A stretch of 40,974 bases of DNA from CAYXVF01 sp964468125 (GTDB lineage Bacteria > Myxococcota > XYA12-FULL-58-9 > CAYXVF01), in NCBI GenBank assembly GCA_964468125.1, contig CAYXVF010000054.1:1-40974 (forward strand), given 5' to 3'. A model generated the notes under the pieces. The model saw only the letters and a program-made list of their open reading frames with translations. It was not told where the DNA came from and searched no databases. The translations under genes and the position numbers were made by a program. This document shows, piece after piece, positions 1 to 8,922 of the stretch. The stretch's first letter is position 1. Each line of letters opens with the position of its first letter.

Positions 1-3000
1 CGTCGCAGGTATCGGTAGTGCAGCCGACGCCGTCGTCCACCACGGGCGCGGTGCCCGGTTGGCAGCGGCCCCCGTTGCAGACCTCCGCACCGTTGCAGAA
101 CAGCCCGTCGTCGCAGTGTGCGTCGATGATGCACTCGGTGCCTTCGGGCTCTCCTTCTTCGACTTCGCGTAGGTAGGCGACGAGCTGGTTCACTTCCTCG
201 CCCGTCAGGCTATCGGCGCTATCGTGGGCTGCGATCGCCGCAGCGAGAGTGTTCGCCGATCCGTCGTGCAGATAGGGGGGCGTCGACCAAACCCCCAGAA
301 GAGAAGGCGTATCGAAGCCGTCGAGCGTCTCGCCGAGGCGATCGCCGCTGTCGCCGTCGAGGGTGCCGATGTCGTGGCGGGCGAGCGTGTCTGAATCGGT
401 CATCTGGGGGCCCGCATGGCATGCGATGCAGTCCCGATGCACAAAGAGCTCACGACCGCGCTCGGCTGCTTCGGTGAGCTCCCCCAAGTCGCGCCACGGA
501 CTGTCCGGGACGTCGACGAGGGACGCGACGTAGGCCGCGAGCGCATCCAAGTTGCTGCTGCGCCCGGCTTTCTGAGGTCCAAAGAGATCAAAGGTCGCGA
601 GGTAGTCCGCATCGCTCATCAACCCGGTTCCGCCGGCAAAGCTTCGGATCTGATCCTCGAAGTCCTGCACCTCGTCGAAGTTGGCGCTCCAGTGCAGGGG
701 GCCGTGCCCGGCCCCGCGGCCGATCAAGGTGATGGTGTTGCGCAAGCCTTCGCCGAAGCCGGTGAAGTCCCAGGTGCGCCCGTCTTCGCCCCCATCGTTG
801 TGGCACGACGCGCAGCTCATGTAGCTCTCGAGGGAGAGCCGCTCGTCGCGAGCGTCGTAGAACAGCTGTTTGCCGAGCAGAACGGTCGGGCTCAGTCTTT
901 CGCTCGTGGTCGTGCTCACAACGGCGAGGGTCGGAAGGTTCAGATCGCCGTTCCCCAAAAGGTCGTACAAGCCCAAAACGGTGACGCTGCGATCCAAGAA
1001 GTTGTGGACGTACAGCGCGCTTCCCGACGGGGAGAGAGCGATCCCGTGAGGAGCGCGGCCGACCTCCACCCGCCCCAACTCGGTTCCCAAGTAGGCGTCG
1101 CTGATCGCGATCTCGCGGTTACCCTCCAATGCGGTGAACAGAAAATTCCCGTAGGGGCCGAAGGCCGTAGCGCTCGCAACGCTCGCGTTGTCGTGATCCA
1201 CGCGAGAGATGAAGTCTTCGACCGCAGAAGGGAGACGGATACGCGATGAAATCGCTCGGACCGTTTGGTCGTGGGTGAGCGGCGTCCCGTCTCTCAGCAC
1301 GCCGCGCAGGATGTTGTCCTGCTTCGATGCGATCCACATGTTCGAGCCGTCCGGTGAGAGCGTCGGCGCTTGGAGGTAGTTGGGCAGACCCGGGCCGGAG
1401 GATTCCGACGCCAATCGAAAGCTGTAGCCGAGCAGACTCGTTCCCAAGGGCAGGAGGGAGTCAGCCGCCAGTCGAATGACCTCTCCGCCGGCGCTACTCA
1501 CATCCGGCGAATCCGTCGACTCGCCGTCTACCGGCGGGGTCACAAATCGCGTGACGAAGAGCGTCGTCGCCGCCGAATCAATGGAGCAATGTCGAATGCC
1601 CGCACCGAGCTCCACCCGTCCGAGCTCGACCAGGGTTTCGGCGTCGAGGCGAAGAACCTCGCCGGTCGCCTCCAGGACGACGAAGACCTCGTTCACGCCC
1701 GGCGCACCAACGATTCCATGGGGGAAAGTACCGGCTTGGAGAAGCACCGTCGCGACCACACTTCGGGTCGCGGGATCGATGACGCTGACCGAGCTCGCTT
1801 CTTTGCTCGTCACCCAAACCCGACCGTCTGCTGCCACGGTGATGCCCCGCGGTTCCGCCTCCACCGCAATCTCTGCAACCCGGGCATATATGTTGGCGTC
1901 GATTACCGAGACCGAATCGTTGTCCGGGTTCACGCTCCACACCTCTGCGCGATCGCCGTGAAACACGACCGTGCTCGAAGTGTTTGGCGGATTGACGGTC
2001 AATGGCAGATGGACGAGCATTTGCAACGTCCTGCTCGCGCGATTGCCCCAGCGGTCGCGAGCATTCAGCGTGACGAGGTAGCGACCGGGCACGGCATAGC
2101 GGTGAAGGATTGACGGGCTCGGATCGAAGGGCGTCTCCGCGCTGCCGTCTCCAAAGCTCCAGCTGAGTTCCACGCCATCGCCGAGCGCCAGTGCCGAGAA
2201 GATCACGTCTTCGTCGACTTCGACGTGACGAGGGTCCGCGCTCAGCTCGACGATGTCGAGTAGGTCGATCGGGGGTGACAAATACTCCCCTCCTATGACC
2301 TCCCGAGTGCTGAACGGAGTCTGCCACGCAACCGCGAGGTGGTCGCCGCCGGTGCCTTCTTTGTAGAGCGCTTCTACATAGTAGCGACGATCGGACCGCA
2401 GTAGGATCGCATCCGACTGTTGCGCATCCGGGAACTTGGACCACTCTTCGGGACCAGTCCAGCCGGGAACTTCAGCGATCTGTAGAAGGTTGGCAGGGTC
2501 CTCATCGGTGCTCAACCAGAGCTCGCCGTAATCGTCACTCGCGATCCAAAACCGATACTCGCCACTTACGGGCGGATAGAGGTAGCCTCGGAGTCTCGAG
2601 CCATAGCGGTCGCCGGTTCCGGGCGGGACGGCGAAGCTTGGACGCATTTCGGTGTACGTGGGGCTATCGGGGAACGTCCCCAGAGCGCGGAGGTCCGAGA
2701 CCCGGGTCCCGTCCACTCCGGTCCACACTTGTCGTTCAATGGCGCCGACCCCGCGCGGTGGCGGCAAGAGCGATAGTGCGTCGGAGCCGAGCGCGCGACG
2801 CGTGAACCCCGGACCCGCCCACTCAACGATCAAGGTGCCGTCGCCGGTGCGGACGAAGAAATCCAACACGAAATCGTGTGAGCCTGCGTCGAGCGAAATA
2901 GTGCCGCTGCGTTCAAGCGGTGGGTGCTCACCTCCGTTGTCTACGACGAGTGCGCCCCCTACGGAGAGTCGGCTTCCGTCACTCGAGGTGACGTAGAAGG

Positions 3001-5596
3001 TGTAGTCGCCCGTCTCCGGCGCCTCGATCATACCGAAGAAGCGCATGGCGTATTCATCAACGTTGGCCGCCGGGTCGCTGCTGACCTCTTCGACGCTTCC
3101 TTCGCGCAGAGGCGTGAGGCCGGTGAAGTCTGGTATGTCTGTGAACGAACCTTCGTACAGTTGGTAGCTCAGAAGCCCGGGCGTTCCTGCATCGGCGGTG
3201 TCTCCGAATACCTCCACCTCGGTGAGCGCCAGGCTCGCCGTTCCGGAGCGTTGGATTCGAATGAAGCGCGCCCGGCGTCCAATGTACTGCGCGATGTGCT
3301 CATCGACCGCGTCGCTCACGTGAAAGGCATCCACCCCGTCTTGGGCGAGCGCCGCATCGAGGCTGTCGCCGATAAACGGCGCGTCGGAGACCAGAATGGT
3401 GAAGTCCGAAAGCTCCTCGCCGCTCGTCGCCCAGACGCGGACGGTGTCGACCTCGTAGACCGAGTGAAGATTGATCTCCCAGTAGGGCTCGTCCTCGATG
3501 GTCGTTTTGGAGATGGAGTTTGATGCCTCGGTGCCGGTGAGATCGCCGTCCACCGCGTGGGAGGCATCGACCTCCGAATCGCTCGCGGCGGTGGACGACT
3601 GCCGCGCGTCGCCAAAAACGGAAAGATTCTCGAACTGCACGTCAAGGTTGGTCACCCGGACAATGTGTGACACCGAGGGCACGCCTTGGGCGTTGAGCGC
3701 AAAGAGCATCCAATAGCCGGCGGTGAGGACACTCGGGTTCGATTCGAGCTCGAGGCGATAGTGGTCGCTGTCGATCGGGGTCGCGGACACAGGGAGGTAG
3801 CGAACGTCCGTGTTCATACCATGGGTGGTGGCGCCCATTCGCACCATCGACCACCGAACCACGCCCGGTGACGCTCGGACTTCAATCTGCGCACCGTTCT
3901 CCACGACGCCCGGCGCGGACTGGATCACCGGTCGGGCGGCTAGGGTGCCGTCGGCGTTGAACAGGTAGGGCGGCCAGTAGATCTCGCCATCGACGTGGCT
4001 GGCTCCGCTGCAGAAGCGATTGCCCGAGCAATAGCCGCCTCCCGCCGAGAGGACGCGGCCGTCGGGAAGGAGAAGTGCGATGGAGTGGTAGTTGCGCGGT
4101 ATCGTCTGCTCGGCCCCCTCGAACCACGCTTCCGTCGCCGGGTCCCAAAACTCGACGGAGTAGACCGACCCATTGTCGCTGAATTTCTGACCCGAGGTGT
4201 TGCCGCCCACCACCAGAACCAGTCCGTCCGGCAGCATGATCCCATTGTGGAACTTCCGGGGATTCAACATGTCGGAAGTGCGAACGATGGTGGGGGCCGG
4301 CCCGGTGAGGTCGATATTGAGTGCCATCGCGCTACTTCGCGCGTTGTTTCCCGCGATCCATCCTCCGGCGTTCAGGATCTTGCCGGCGTCGTACATGATC
4401 GACGTTCCGTGCTTGTGGTAGAAGTCGGTCATCTGGTCGTTCGTCAATGAAGGGTCAGTCCCTTCGTAGGTTCCAACTCCTCGCGGATTGATCCAGCCTG
4501 CCTCGGGCGTAGGGCCGGAGTGAAAGACCTTCCCTTGCGGCGCCATGTGCAAGAGGGGCCACCAGTTGCGCTCGCCAAAGTTGTAGTCGAGCACCGGCCC
4601 TTGAAAATCGATGCCGGTGAGCACCTTCCATTTGCCGGTCCTCGCGTCCCAACGCTCCGGATTGCGGGCGTTCGTGGCGGTCCCTAGCGCGGTGAGCATG
4701 TCGCCGTCGGTGAGCATCAGCGTGGTCGGGTACCACCGCCCGCCGCTCGCCATGTTTTCGAGCACCACCCACTGATTGTCTTCGTAGTCAAAGAGGCTTG
4801 TCCACGGGCTGCGTTGTTGGTTTCGCCCACCATTGACGAAGACGTCGCCGTCCGCGGTCATCGCCAGGTGGGCGCAGAACATGTTGTGCGTCCCGTGATC
4901 GATCTCGATGAACGACTCGTCGGCCGGGTCAAAAACCGCGCTGTAGGTGAACTCGGTGGTTGGCCAGGTCTCGCGCTCGGAGCCCGAAAACGTGAGGATT
5001 CTTCCGTCGGGCAAGTTTGCCGCCGACACCGCGATGTGTGGCCACGGAATGACATCGCCCCAGCGGCCGTAGACGGACGGGTCGCGCGTGTCTCGATTGC
5101 TCAAGCGAAACAGCTGGCCCAAAGCGCCATCGACGCTGTCTTGAACGAGGGCGGTGCCGTCTTCGGCATCTGCGCTCGAAAGGGTGAGGTAGAGACCGCT
5201 CGCACGCGACTGAATTGCGTAGGTGCCGCCATTCATCGGCACGAGCTCGAACTCTTGTCGAGAGCTGCCGTCGCAGGCCTCTTGGACAATCGGCGTCCCC
5301 GGCGCTGCCGCGCCGCCGTCCACCGCCCAGCACTTGCCGCTGTGTACGAAGTTCAGACGGAACACAAAGGCGGTGCTCGCGGTGGGCCGGAATCGGATCT
5401 CTTGTGCGGTGGTACCGTCGCAGGTCGCCTGCACCGCGGCGGCCCCGTCGTCGATGGATGCGCCCGCAGCTTCGATGCATTTTTCGCTCAGTGCCGAGCG
5501 TACCCATGCCAGGTGGTCGGCCCGGGCCGTGCCCGGCAGGAGCAGGGTGGGGACGCCAATGAACAGCAGCAAAGTGAGTGCGCAATCTCGGCGCAT
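1..5596 (-). CDS. Secreted multidomain copper-radical oxidase (galactose oxidase type) fused to a di-heme cytochrome c region; 3' end beyond window
   Basis: One frame stays open from ATG at 5596 to the left edge (at least 1865 codons); CASCH at 814, CIACH at 430 and all oxidase ligands are in phase. Order: signal peptide (about 1-26, ending ARA), ricin-type beta-trefoil (about 40-150), kelch propeller plus DUF1929 domain of galactose oxidase (about 165-640), F5/8-type discoidin (about 650-795), PA14 (805-932), second PA14-like domain (950-1100), PKD (1115-1190), YVTN-type propeller (1205-1545), cytochrome c/CcP-like region (1555-1815), Cys-rich tail. Copper and cofactor residues match Fusarium galactose oxidase: C241 (Cys228), Y289 (Tyr272), Y503-H504 (Tyr495-His496), H592 (His581). 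Heme motifs are C1595-x2-C1598-H1599 and C1723-x2-C1726-H1727, followed by a peroxidase-like TPSLLGVWSTPPYLHDG. The family oxidises primary alcohols or aldehydes to yield H2O2; the heme region could consume it (inference). Substrate unknown; the lectin-like domains suggest polysaccharide. The last visible residues resemble Cys-rich repeats of myxobacterial secreted proteins. Confidence 0.9.
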   Translation of the reverse strand, partial: MRRDCALTLLLFIGVPTLLLPGTARADHLAWVRSALSEKCIEAAGASIDDGAAAVQATCDGTTAQEIRFRPTASTAFVFRLNFVHSGKCWAVDGGAAAPGTPIVQEACDGSSRQEFELVPMNGGTYAIQSRASGLYLTLSSADAEDGTALVQDSVDGALGQLFRLSNRDTRDPSVYGRWGDVIPWPHIAVSAANLPDGRILTFSGSERETWPTTEFTYSAVFDPADESFIEIDHGTHNMFCAHLAMTADGDVFVNGGRNQQRSPWTSLFDYEDNQWVVLENMASGGRWYPTTLMLTDGDMLTALGTATNARNPERWDARTGKWKVLTGIDFQGPVLDYNFGERNWWPLLHMAPQGKVFHSGPTPEAGWINPRGVGTYEGTDPSLTNDQMTDFYHKHGTSIMYDAGKILNAGGWIAGNNARSSAMALNIDLTGPAPTIVRTSDMLNPRKFHNGIMLPDGLVLVVGGNTSGQKFSDNGSVYSVEFWDPATEAWFEGAEQTIPRNYHSIALLLPDGRVLSAGGGYCSGNRFCSGASHVDGEIYWPPYLFNADGTLAARPVIQSAPGVVENGAQIEVRASPGVVRWSMVRMGATTHGMNTDVRYLPVSATPIDSDHYRLELESNPSVLTAGYWMLFALNAQGVPSVSHIVRVTNLDVQFENLSVFGDARQSSTAASDSEVDASHAVDGDLTGTEASNSISKTTIEDEPYWEINLHSVYEVDTVRVWATSGEELSDFTILVSDAPFIGDSLDAALAQDGVDAFHVSDAVDEHIAQYIGRRARFIRIQRSGTASLALTEVEVFGDTADAGTPGLLSYQLYEGSFTDIPDFTGLTPLREGSVEEVSSDPAANVDEYAMRFFGMIEAPETGDYTFYVTSSDGSRLSVGGALVVDNGGEHPPLERSGTISLDAGSHDFVLDFFVRTGDGTLIVEWAGPGFTRRALGSDALSLLPPPRGVGAIERQVWTGVDGTRVSDLRALGTFPDSPTYTEMRPSFAVPPGTGDRYGSRLRGYLYPPVSGEYRFWIASDDYGELWLSTDEDPANLLQIAEVPGWTGPEEWSKFPDAQQSDAILLRSDRRYYVEALYKEGTGGDHLAVAWQTPFSTREVIGGEYLSPPIDLLDIVELSADPRHVEVDEDVIFSALALGDGVELSWSFGDGSAETPFDPSPSILHRYAVPGRYLVTLNARDRWGNRASRTLQMLVHLPLTVNPPNTSSTVVFHGDRAEVWSVNPDNDSVSVIDANIYARVAEIAVEAEPRGITVAADGRVWVTSKEASSVSVIDPATRSVVATVLLQAGTFPHGIVGAPGVNEVFVVLEATGEVLRLDAETLVELGRVELGAGIRHCSIDSAATTLFVTRFVTPPVDGESTDSPDVSSAGGEVIRLAADSLLPLGTSLLGYSFRLASESSGPGLPNYLQAPTLSPDGSNMWIASKQDNILRGVLRDGTPLTHDQTVRAISSRIRLPSAVEDFISRVDHDNASVASATAFGPYGNFLFTALEGNREIAISDAYLGTELGRVEVGRAPHGIALSPSGSALYVHNFLDRSVTVLGLYDLLGNGDLNLPTLAVVSTTTSERLSPTVLLGKQLFYDARDERLSLESYMSCASCHNDGGEDGRTWDFTGFGEGLRNTITLIGRGAGHGPLHWSANFDEVQDFEDQIRSFAGGTGLMSDADYLATFDLFGPQKAGRSSNLDALAAYVASLVDVPDSPWRDLGELTEAAERGRELFVHRDCIACHAGPQMTDSDTLARHDIGTLDGDSGDRLGETLDGFDTPSLLGVWSTPPYLHDGSANTLAAAIAAHDSADSLTGEEVNQLVAYLREVEEGEPEGTECIIDAHCDDGLFCNGAEVCNGGRCQPGTAPVVDDGVGCTTDTCD

Positions 5597-5611
5597 CCCG
5601 TCCCCCCCCCT
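5597..5611 (-). promoter_or_regulatory. Ribosome-binding site made of a nine-G run upstream of the oxidase gene
   Basis: In the coding orientation the bases before the ATG at 5596 are nine consecutive G (5602-5610), then ACGGG, then ATG. The G run sits where a Shine-Dalgarno sequence is expected and is the only purine-rich stretch there. It supports this start codon. Homopolymers of this length are prone to slippage, which could change spacing. Confidence 0.5.
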
Positions 5612-5971
5612 GGGAAATCGATCGCGATCGGCTATCGGATTATCGGGCGAGCCGTCGGTTCCGGTCGCAGAACCTTCTCTTCACTAAGGGCCTTCGCCCA
5701 TAGGTTCTATGCGACACACGCATACCTGGTTGGATTTTTCCTACCATTCCCTGCGCGTCTAGCGGCGCACAAAAACCGAGTGTATCCGATGATTTACGTC
5801 TGCGCGCGGGGCGCCTCGAGGTGTGCATCGAGTGCGCTCGACTGGGCGACGAGCTCCCTGTTTCGGCCCCGGCGCGATAGCGCCCGGCGCGTAGAGATTA
5901 CTACGCTCGCTCCAACGGTTCGCACCACTCTCCCGAGCGAAGATTCACTCCTGTGAAGAGAGGAGCTTCCG
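5612..5971. other. Gene-free stretch upstream of the oxidase gene
   Basis: About 360 bases with no convincing coding sequence. It should carry the minus-strand promoter of the oxidase gene, but I see no clear -35/-10 pair. The open frames crossing it lack recognisable motifs. Confidence 0.5.
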
Positions 5972-6300
5972 GTGGCGACGGCCGATCCGTTTAGCTTGCG
6001 GGCCGCGGGCGCGCAGAGACACTCGCCAGCCGATGACACGGCGGAGGTTGTTCGACTGCTCGAGCTCAACCGGCGGCTCCTTCGGGCGCTGCTCGCCGCC
6101 GGCACGGCGGACCGAGCGCAATCGCGTATGCGTTCATGCGACGACCCGGAGAAGAGAGTTCTGATTGTGCGCACGGACTGGAAGCGCCTTAGGTTCGCGG
6201 ACGGCGAAGCGCAGGACCTGAGCCAACGAAGTCCAGCGCGGCGGATCTTTGCCGCCTTGTTGCTCGCCGCGAGGTCGCGCCCCACCTCAACCGGGATTCG
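5972..6300 (+). pseudogene. Fragment of a regulator with a C-terminal winged-helix-like segment
   Basis: GTG at 5972 is preceded by AGAGGAG at good spacing, so a real gene start may survive. The product has a leucine/arginine-rich helix (VVRLLELNRRLLRALLAAG) and then a stretch around DLSQRSPARRIFAALLLAA, which resembles the first helix of winged-helix segments in myxobacterial ATPase/cyclase-type regulators. Recognisable sequence ends near 6290, where a hydrolase remnant on the other strand begins. The frame continues to 6589 but without family-like sequence. The family call rests on memory of similar proteins and is weak; it may be an unrelated small protein. Confidence 0.35.
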
Positions 6301-6440
6301 ACGATCCCCCTTCGAATGGATGACGAGCGTCGGCGCTCGAACCTCCGCGAGCCGCGAACGCACGTCGATATCCCCAAAAGCCGACAGAAAACGTTCCCCG
6401 AGCCCACTCTGGTGGCGCGTCGGGGCGGGCAGAGCCCGAG
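6225..6440 (-). pseudogene. Remnant of an alpha/beta hydrolase (C-terminal core)
   Basis: Read on the minus strand this gives ERFLSAFGDIDVRSRL and then VRAPTLVIHSKGDRRIPVE. That is the strand-loop segment carrying the catalytic Asp of alpha/beta hydrolases (the D of SKGDRRIP), of the sort fused to cyclases or winged-helix regulators. Similarity covers only about 65-70 residues. The nucleophile region upstream and the final catalytic His downstream are absent, and the frame continues into unrelated sequence. It abuts the TPR remnant head to head near 6420-6440. It is clearly a broken gene; the exact parent family is not certain. Confidence 0.6.
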
Positions 6441-6863
6441 GTCAAAGAGGTCTTGGTCGAGGCCCTCGCCCTGGTCAGGAGCCTCGGGCACGAAGAGAGT
6501 CTTTTGCCCGTGCTTCACGGGCTGTGGGTCAACGCCATGACCGCGGGGGAGCTCGAAGAATCGATGCGCTGGGCGGAGCAAATGATTGACACCGCTACGG
6601 AACGCCAGGACGAAGCTTTGCTTCTTTCGGGCCTGCGCGTGGCGATGACGTTCAACTCCTGGCTCGGCCATCTGGTTGAGGCGCGCGAGTACGGTGACCG
6701 CCTGCGCCAGGTCTACGACCTGGAGCGCCACTGGGAGATCGCCGATCGCACCAACAGCGATCCTCTCACCGGCGACGGGATTTACCGCGGCCAAACCCTC
6801 TGGATGCTCGGGTTTCCCGATCAGTCGGTGGAGCTCACCCTCGCGAATCACACCCGGCTTTGA
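6418..6863 (+). pseudogene. Remnant of the TPR region of an AAA-ATPase/adenylate cyclase type regulator
   Basis: The frame from about 6418 to the stop at 6861-6863 encodes TPR-like helices: EPEVKEVLVEALALVRSLG, VLHGLWVNAMTAGELEES, and later YRGQTLWMLGFPDQ. The pairing of a PVLHGLW helix with a later LWMLGFPDQ helix is typical of the C-terminal TPR domain of class III cyclase or kinase proteins carrying an AAA ATPase module. Those proteins usually exceed 1000 residues; about 148 remain, with no catalytic domain. An internal TTG at 6453 is the first possible start but has no ribosome-binding site. It is followed within 50 bases by an RND pump remnant. Non-functional by inference. Confidence 0.65.
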
Positions 6864-6904
6864 CACCCCTGATCTTCGACGCGCCCAAGCGCTTCTGACC
6901 CGCC

Positions 6905-7402
6905 TTGGCGCGTGATCGGCACCGACCACTGGGAGGCCGCGGCGCTGATCTTCACCAACGTACCTGCTGCGACCACCGGTGGAATACTGCTTCTGTTGCT
7001 CCGCGGAATGCCAATCTCAGTGAGTGCTATCGTGGGGTTCATCGCGCTCGCGGGAATCGCGGTGATGAACGGAATCGTTCTATTGAGCCGAACCCTGGAG
7101 CTACGGGAGACGTGGGGGGCTGTCGAAGCCGCTCGAACCAGCGCCCGCGAGCGGTGTTGATGGCCGCGTCGGTCGCGGGCTTTGGTTTCGTGCCGATGGC
7201 GCTGGCGACGGGAGTGGGGGCCGAGGTGCAGAGGCCCCTGGCGACGGTGGTGATCGGGGGACGCATCACGTGCACCGCTCTCACGCTTCTGGTGCTCCCG
7301 GCGCTCTATGCGTGGACCCATCGAGGTGATGGACAGGACCACGGCATCGACTCCGTTGCTCAGCGGCATTCCCTCCACGAGCTTCTCGAGGGGAGTGGTT
7401 GA
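6905..7402 (+). pseudogene. C-terminal remnant of a CusA/HAE-type RND efflux pump, frameshifted
   Basis: Two frames together give the last ~140 residues of a heavy-metal RND pump. The first (around 6912-7130) reads PISVSAIVGFIALAGIAVMNGIV, transmembrane helices near the end of CusA. The sequence then continues in another frame as RAVLMAASVAGFGFVPMAL, followed by EVQRPLATVVIGG and LLVLPALYAW, the final CusA helices. The frame change lies near 7100-7135. Intact CusA-like proteins are about 1040 residues, so some 85% is missing along with membrane-fusion and outer-membrane partners. The conserved Gly-rich VVIGG segment is kept, which makes the family call firm. Confidence 0.8.
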
Positions 7403-7505
7403 AGGCATGGAACAGTGTGCGACCTCCAGGCAACGGCACTGTGAAAAGCGAGTGATACGTCGATTAGGAATGATTGATCGAAATATATTCCGTACGGTCC
7501 GGTCC

Positions 7506-8033
7506 ATGAGCGACCCAGAAGTTTTTGATCGTGACGGCGGCTCGCGATCCGAGCCACTTCGACTCGCTTTGGTAGCACACGACAACCGCAAGAGTGATCT
7601 GATCGAATGGACCCGGTACAACGCGCACGTACTCTTGAAGCACAAGCTCATATGTACCGGCACCACGGGGCGTCTAGTGATCGAAGCGCTGAAGAAGATG
7701 CAGTCTGCTGAGCGCGTCGAGCCCGCGGTGACTCTGCTCAAGTCCGGACCACTCGGTGGCGACCAACAGCTCGGCGCATTGATCTCCGACGGCGAGATCG
7801 ACCTCGTGATCTTTTTCTGGGACCCGCTGCAGCCGCAGCCGCATGACGTGGACGTCAAAGCGTTGTTGCGAATCGCGGTGGTCTACAACGTACCAATCGC
7901 CTGCAACCGAGCAACGGCCGACTTCCTGATCTCTTCGCCGTTGATTCAGAAGAACTACGTGCCGATCAAACCGGACTTCACCGATCACGTGAAGCGCTTC
8001 GACACCGACACAGATAGGGCCACCGAGAAGTAG
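7506..8033 (+). CDS. mgsA: Methylglyoxal synthase
   Basis: Converts dihydroxyacetone phosphate to methylglyoxal and phosphate, a glycolytic bypass used under phosphate limitation. The 175-residue product shows the family signature: AHD near residue 25, GPLGGDQQLGALI with catalytic Asp86, FFWDPL with Asp106, and PHDVDVKALLR with His113. It is slightly longer than E. coli MgsA (152 residues), with a longer N-terminus and a short charged tail. ATG 7506 is chosen because homology begins soon after; an in-frame ATG at 7470, three bases after AGGA, is an alternative. There is no partner gene nearby: decayed fragments lie on both sides, so it looks like a single-gene unit. Confidence 0.93.
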   Translation: MSDPEVFDRDGGSRSEPLRLALVAHDNRKSDLIEWTRYNAHVLLKHKLICTGTTGRLVIEALKKMQSAERVEPAVTLLKSGPLGGDQQLGALISDGEIDLVIFFWDPLQPQPHDVDVKALLRIAVVYNVPIACNRATADFLISSPLIQKNYVPIKPDFTDHVKRFDTDTDRATEK

Positions 8034-8046
8034 CCGCAGATGCACG

Positions 8047-8710
8047 TTACTTCGCGACGATGTCGTAGGAAACCTTCCCGAGCTCTTCGGCTTCAACTTC
8101 AGACGCGAAAGCCTTCGTCAACTCGCGGTAGCGATTGACATTGAGTCCTGCCGCTTTCTCGACGCGGATCTCGTTCAGAAGAAACGCGGTGCGCTTCCAC
8201 CACGACCTCTACGCCAACAACGCCGAACGCCTACTCAATACGAGAACGACGAGAGTAAGGTCTGGTGCGACCTTCTTGGCGCCGACCACTAGGTCCTGCC
8301 CGATCTGCCGATCCTGCTTTCCTCCTCGAATGATGGTGTACCGGCGAGCACCAACACCGGAGCGTCGCCTAGGTTTTCGATCTCAACCGCGTTCACCTGG
8401 GCTCCGTCGTTCGGGATGCGATTCTGCGCCCGCATCTGTACCGCCGGCCGAGACGGCAGAAACGAACCCGGTGAGGCGATGGAGGCGTGGCCTCGACGCC
8501 GAGCTCACGGACCTTGGCCGTGCCTGCGTCCAGCGCTTGTTCGAGCGTGATGATCCCCGCGAGCTCGGGGCGCGAATCACCGAGAAGCGGAAACACCGCG
8601 AGGTTGTCGATTCGGACCGGCACTCCAACGTCGACGCCAGCGGCGGATGCGACGCCGGGAGCTCCAAGGAGAATGGTCAAAAGCCGCGCAGCAGTCGAGT
8701 TTCGGCTCAT
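8047..8710 (-). pseudogene. Broken ARPP-1 (DUF6569) domain secreted protein
   Basis: ATG 8710 has a good ribosome-binding site (GGAGG seven bases upstream), followed by a signal-like N-terminus (RLLTILLGAPGVASAAG). VRIDNLAVFPLLG and ITLEQALDAG follow in frame. The protein then breaks: VNAVEIENLGDAPVLVLAG is in a second frame, IRGGKQDRQIGQDLVV in a third, and YRELTKAFASEVE near the stop in yet another phase. All these blocks occur in this order in ARPP-1 (DUF6569) proteins, so this is one gene with at least two or three frameshifts, not separate genes. Its function in the family is unknown. Sequencing error is possible, but several independent shifts favour decay. Confidence 0.75.
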
Positions 8711-8922
8711 GGTGCACCTCCAGGCTCAACTCTAGGGAGGTGCGCGTGAATCTGGGTAAAGGCTCAGTAAAACGCCTCAGCCGTCGGGTCGTTCGGCGGT
8801 CTCCAGCTTTTAGGCGTTTCGGAATTCAATGGAGCGAGCTGCAACACATCGGAGTCGACCTTGGGCGAGATTTCGGCGCTCCCTGCACCGGGTTTGCACG
8901 ACGTCCCAGCACACTCGACGCC

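Noticed and set aside
416..1249. Long plus-strand open frame (277 codons)
   Set aside because: It lies opposite the in-phase heme-binding region of the minus-strand oxidase gene, has no recognisable motif and reflects high GC codon bias.
4814..5956. Plus-strand open frame of 380 codons
   Set aside because: Antisense to the galactose-oxidase N-terminus, low-complexity Arg/Ala-rich, no domain.
6189..6929. Minus-strand 246-codon open frame over the TPR remnant
   Set aside because: No motif; the plus strand there shows recognisable TPR helices.
7484..7489. TATATT as a -10 box for mgsA
   Set aside because: No acceptable -35 element at 16-18 bases; it would give an almost leaderless message, so I do not list it.
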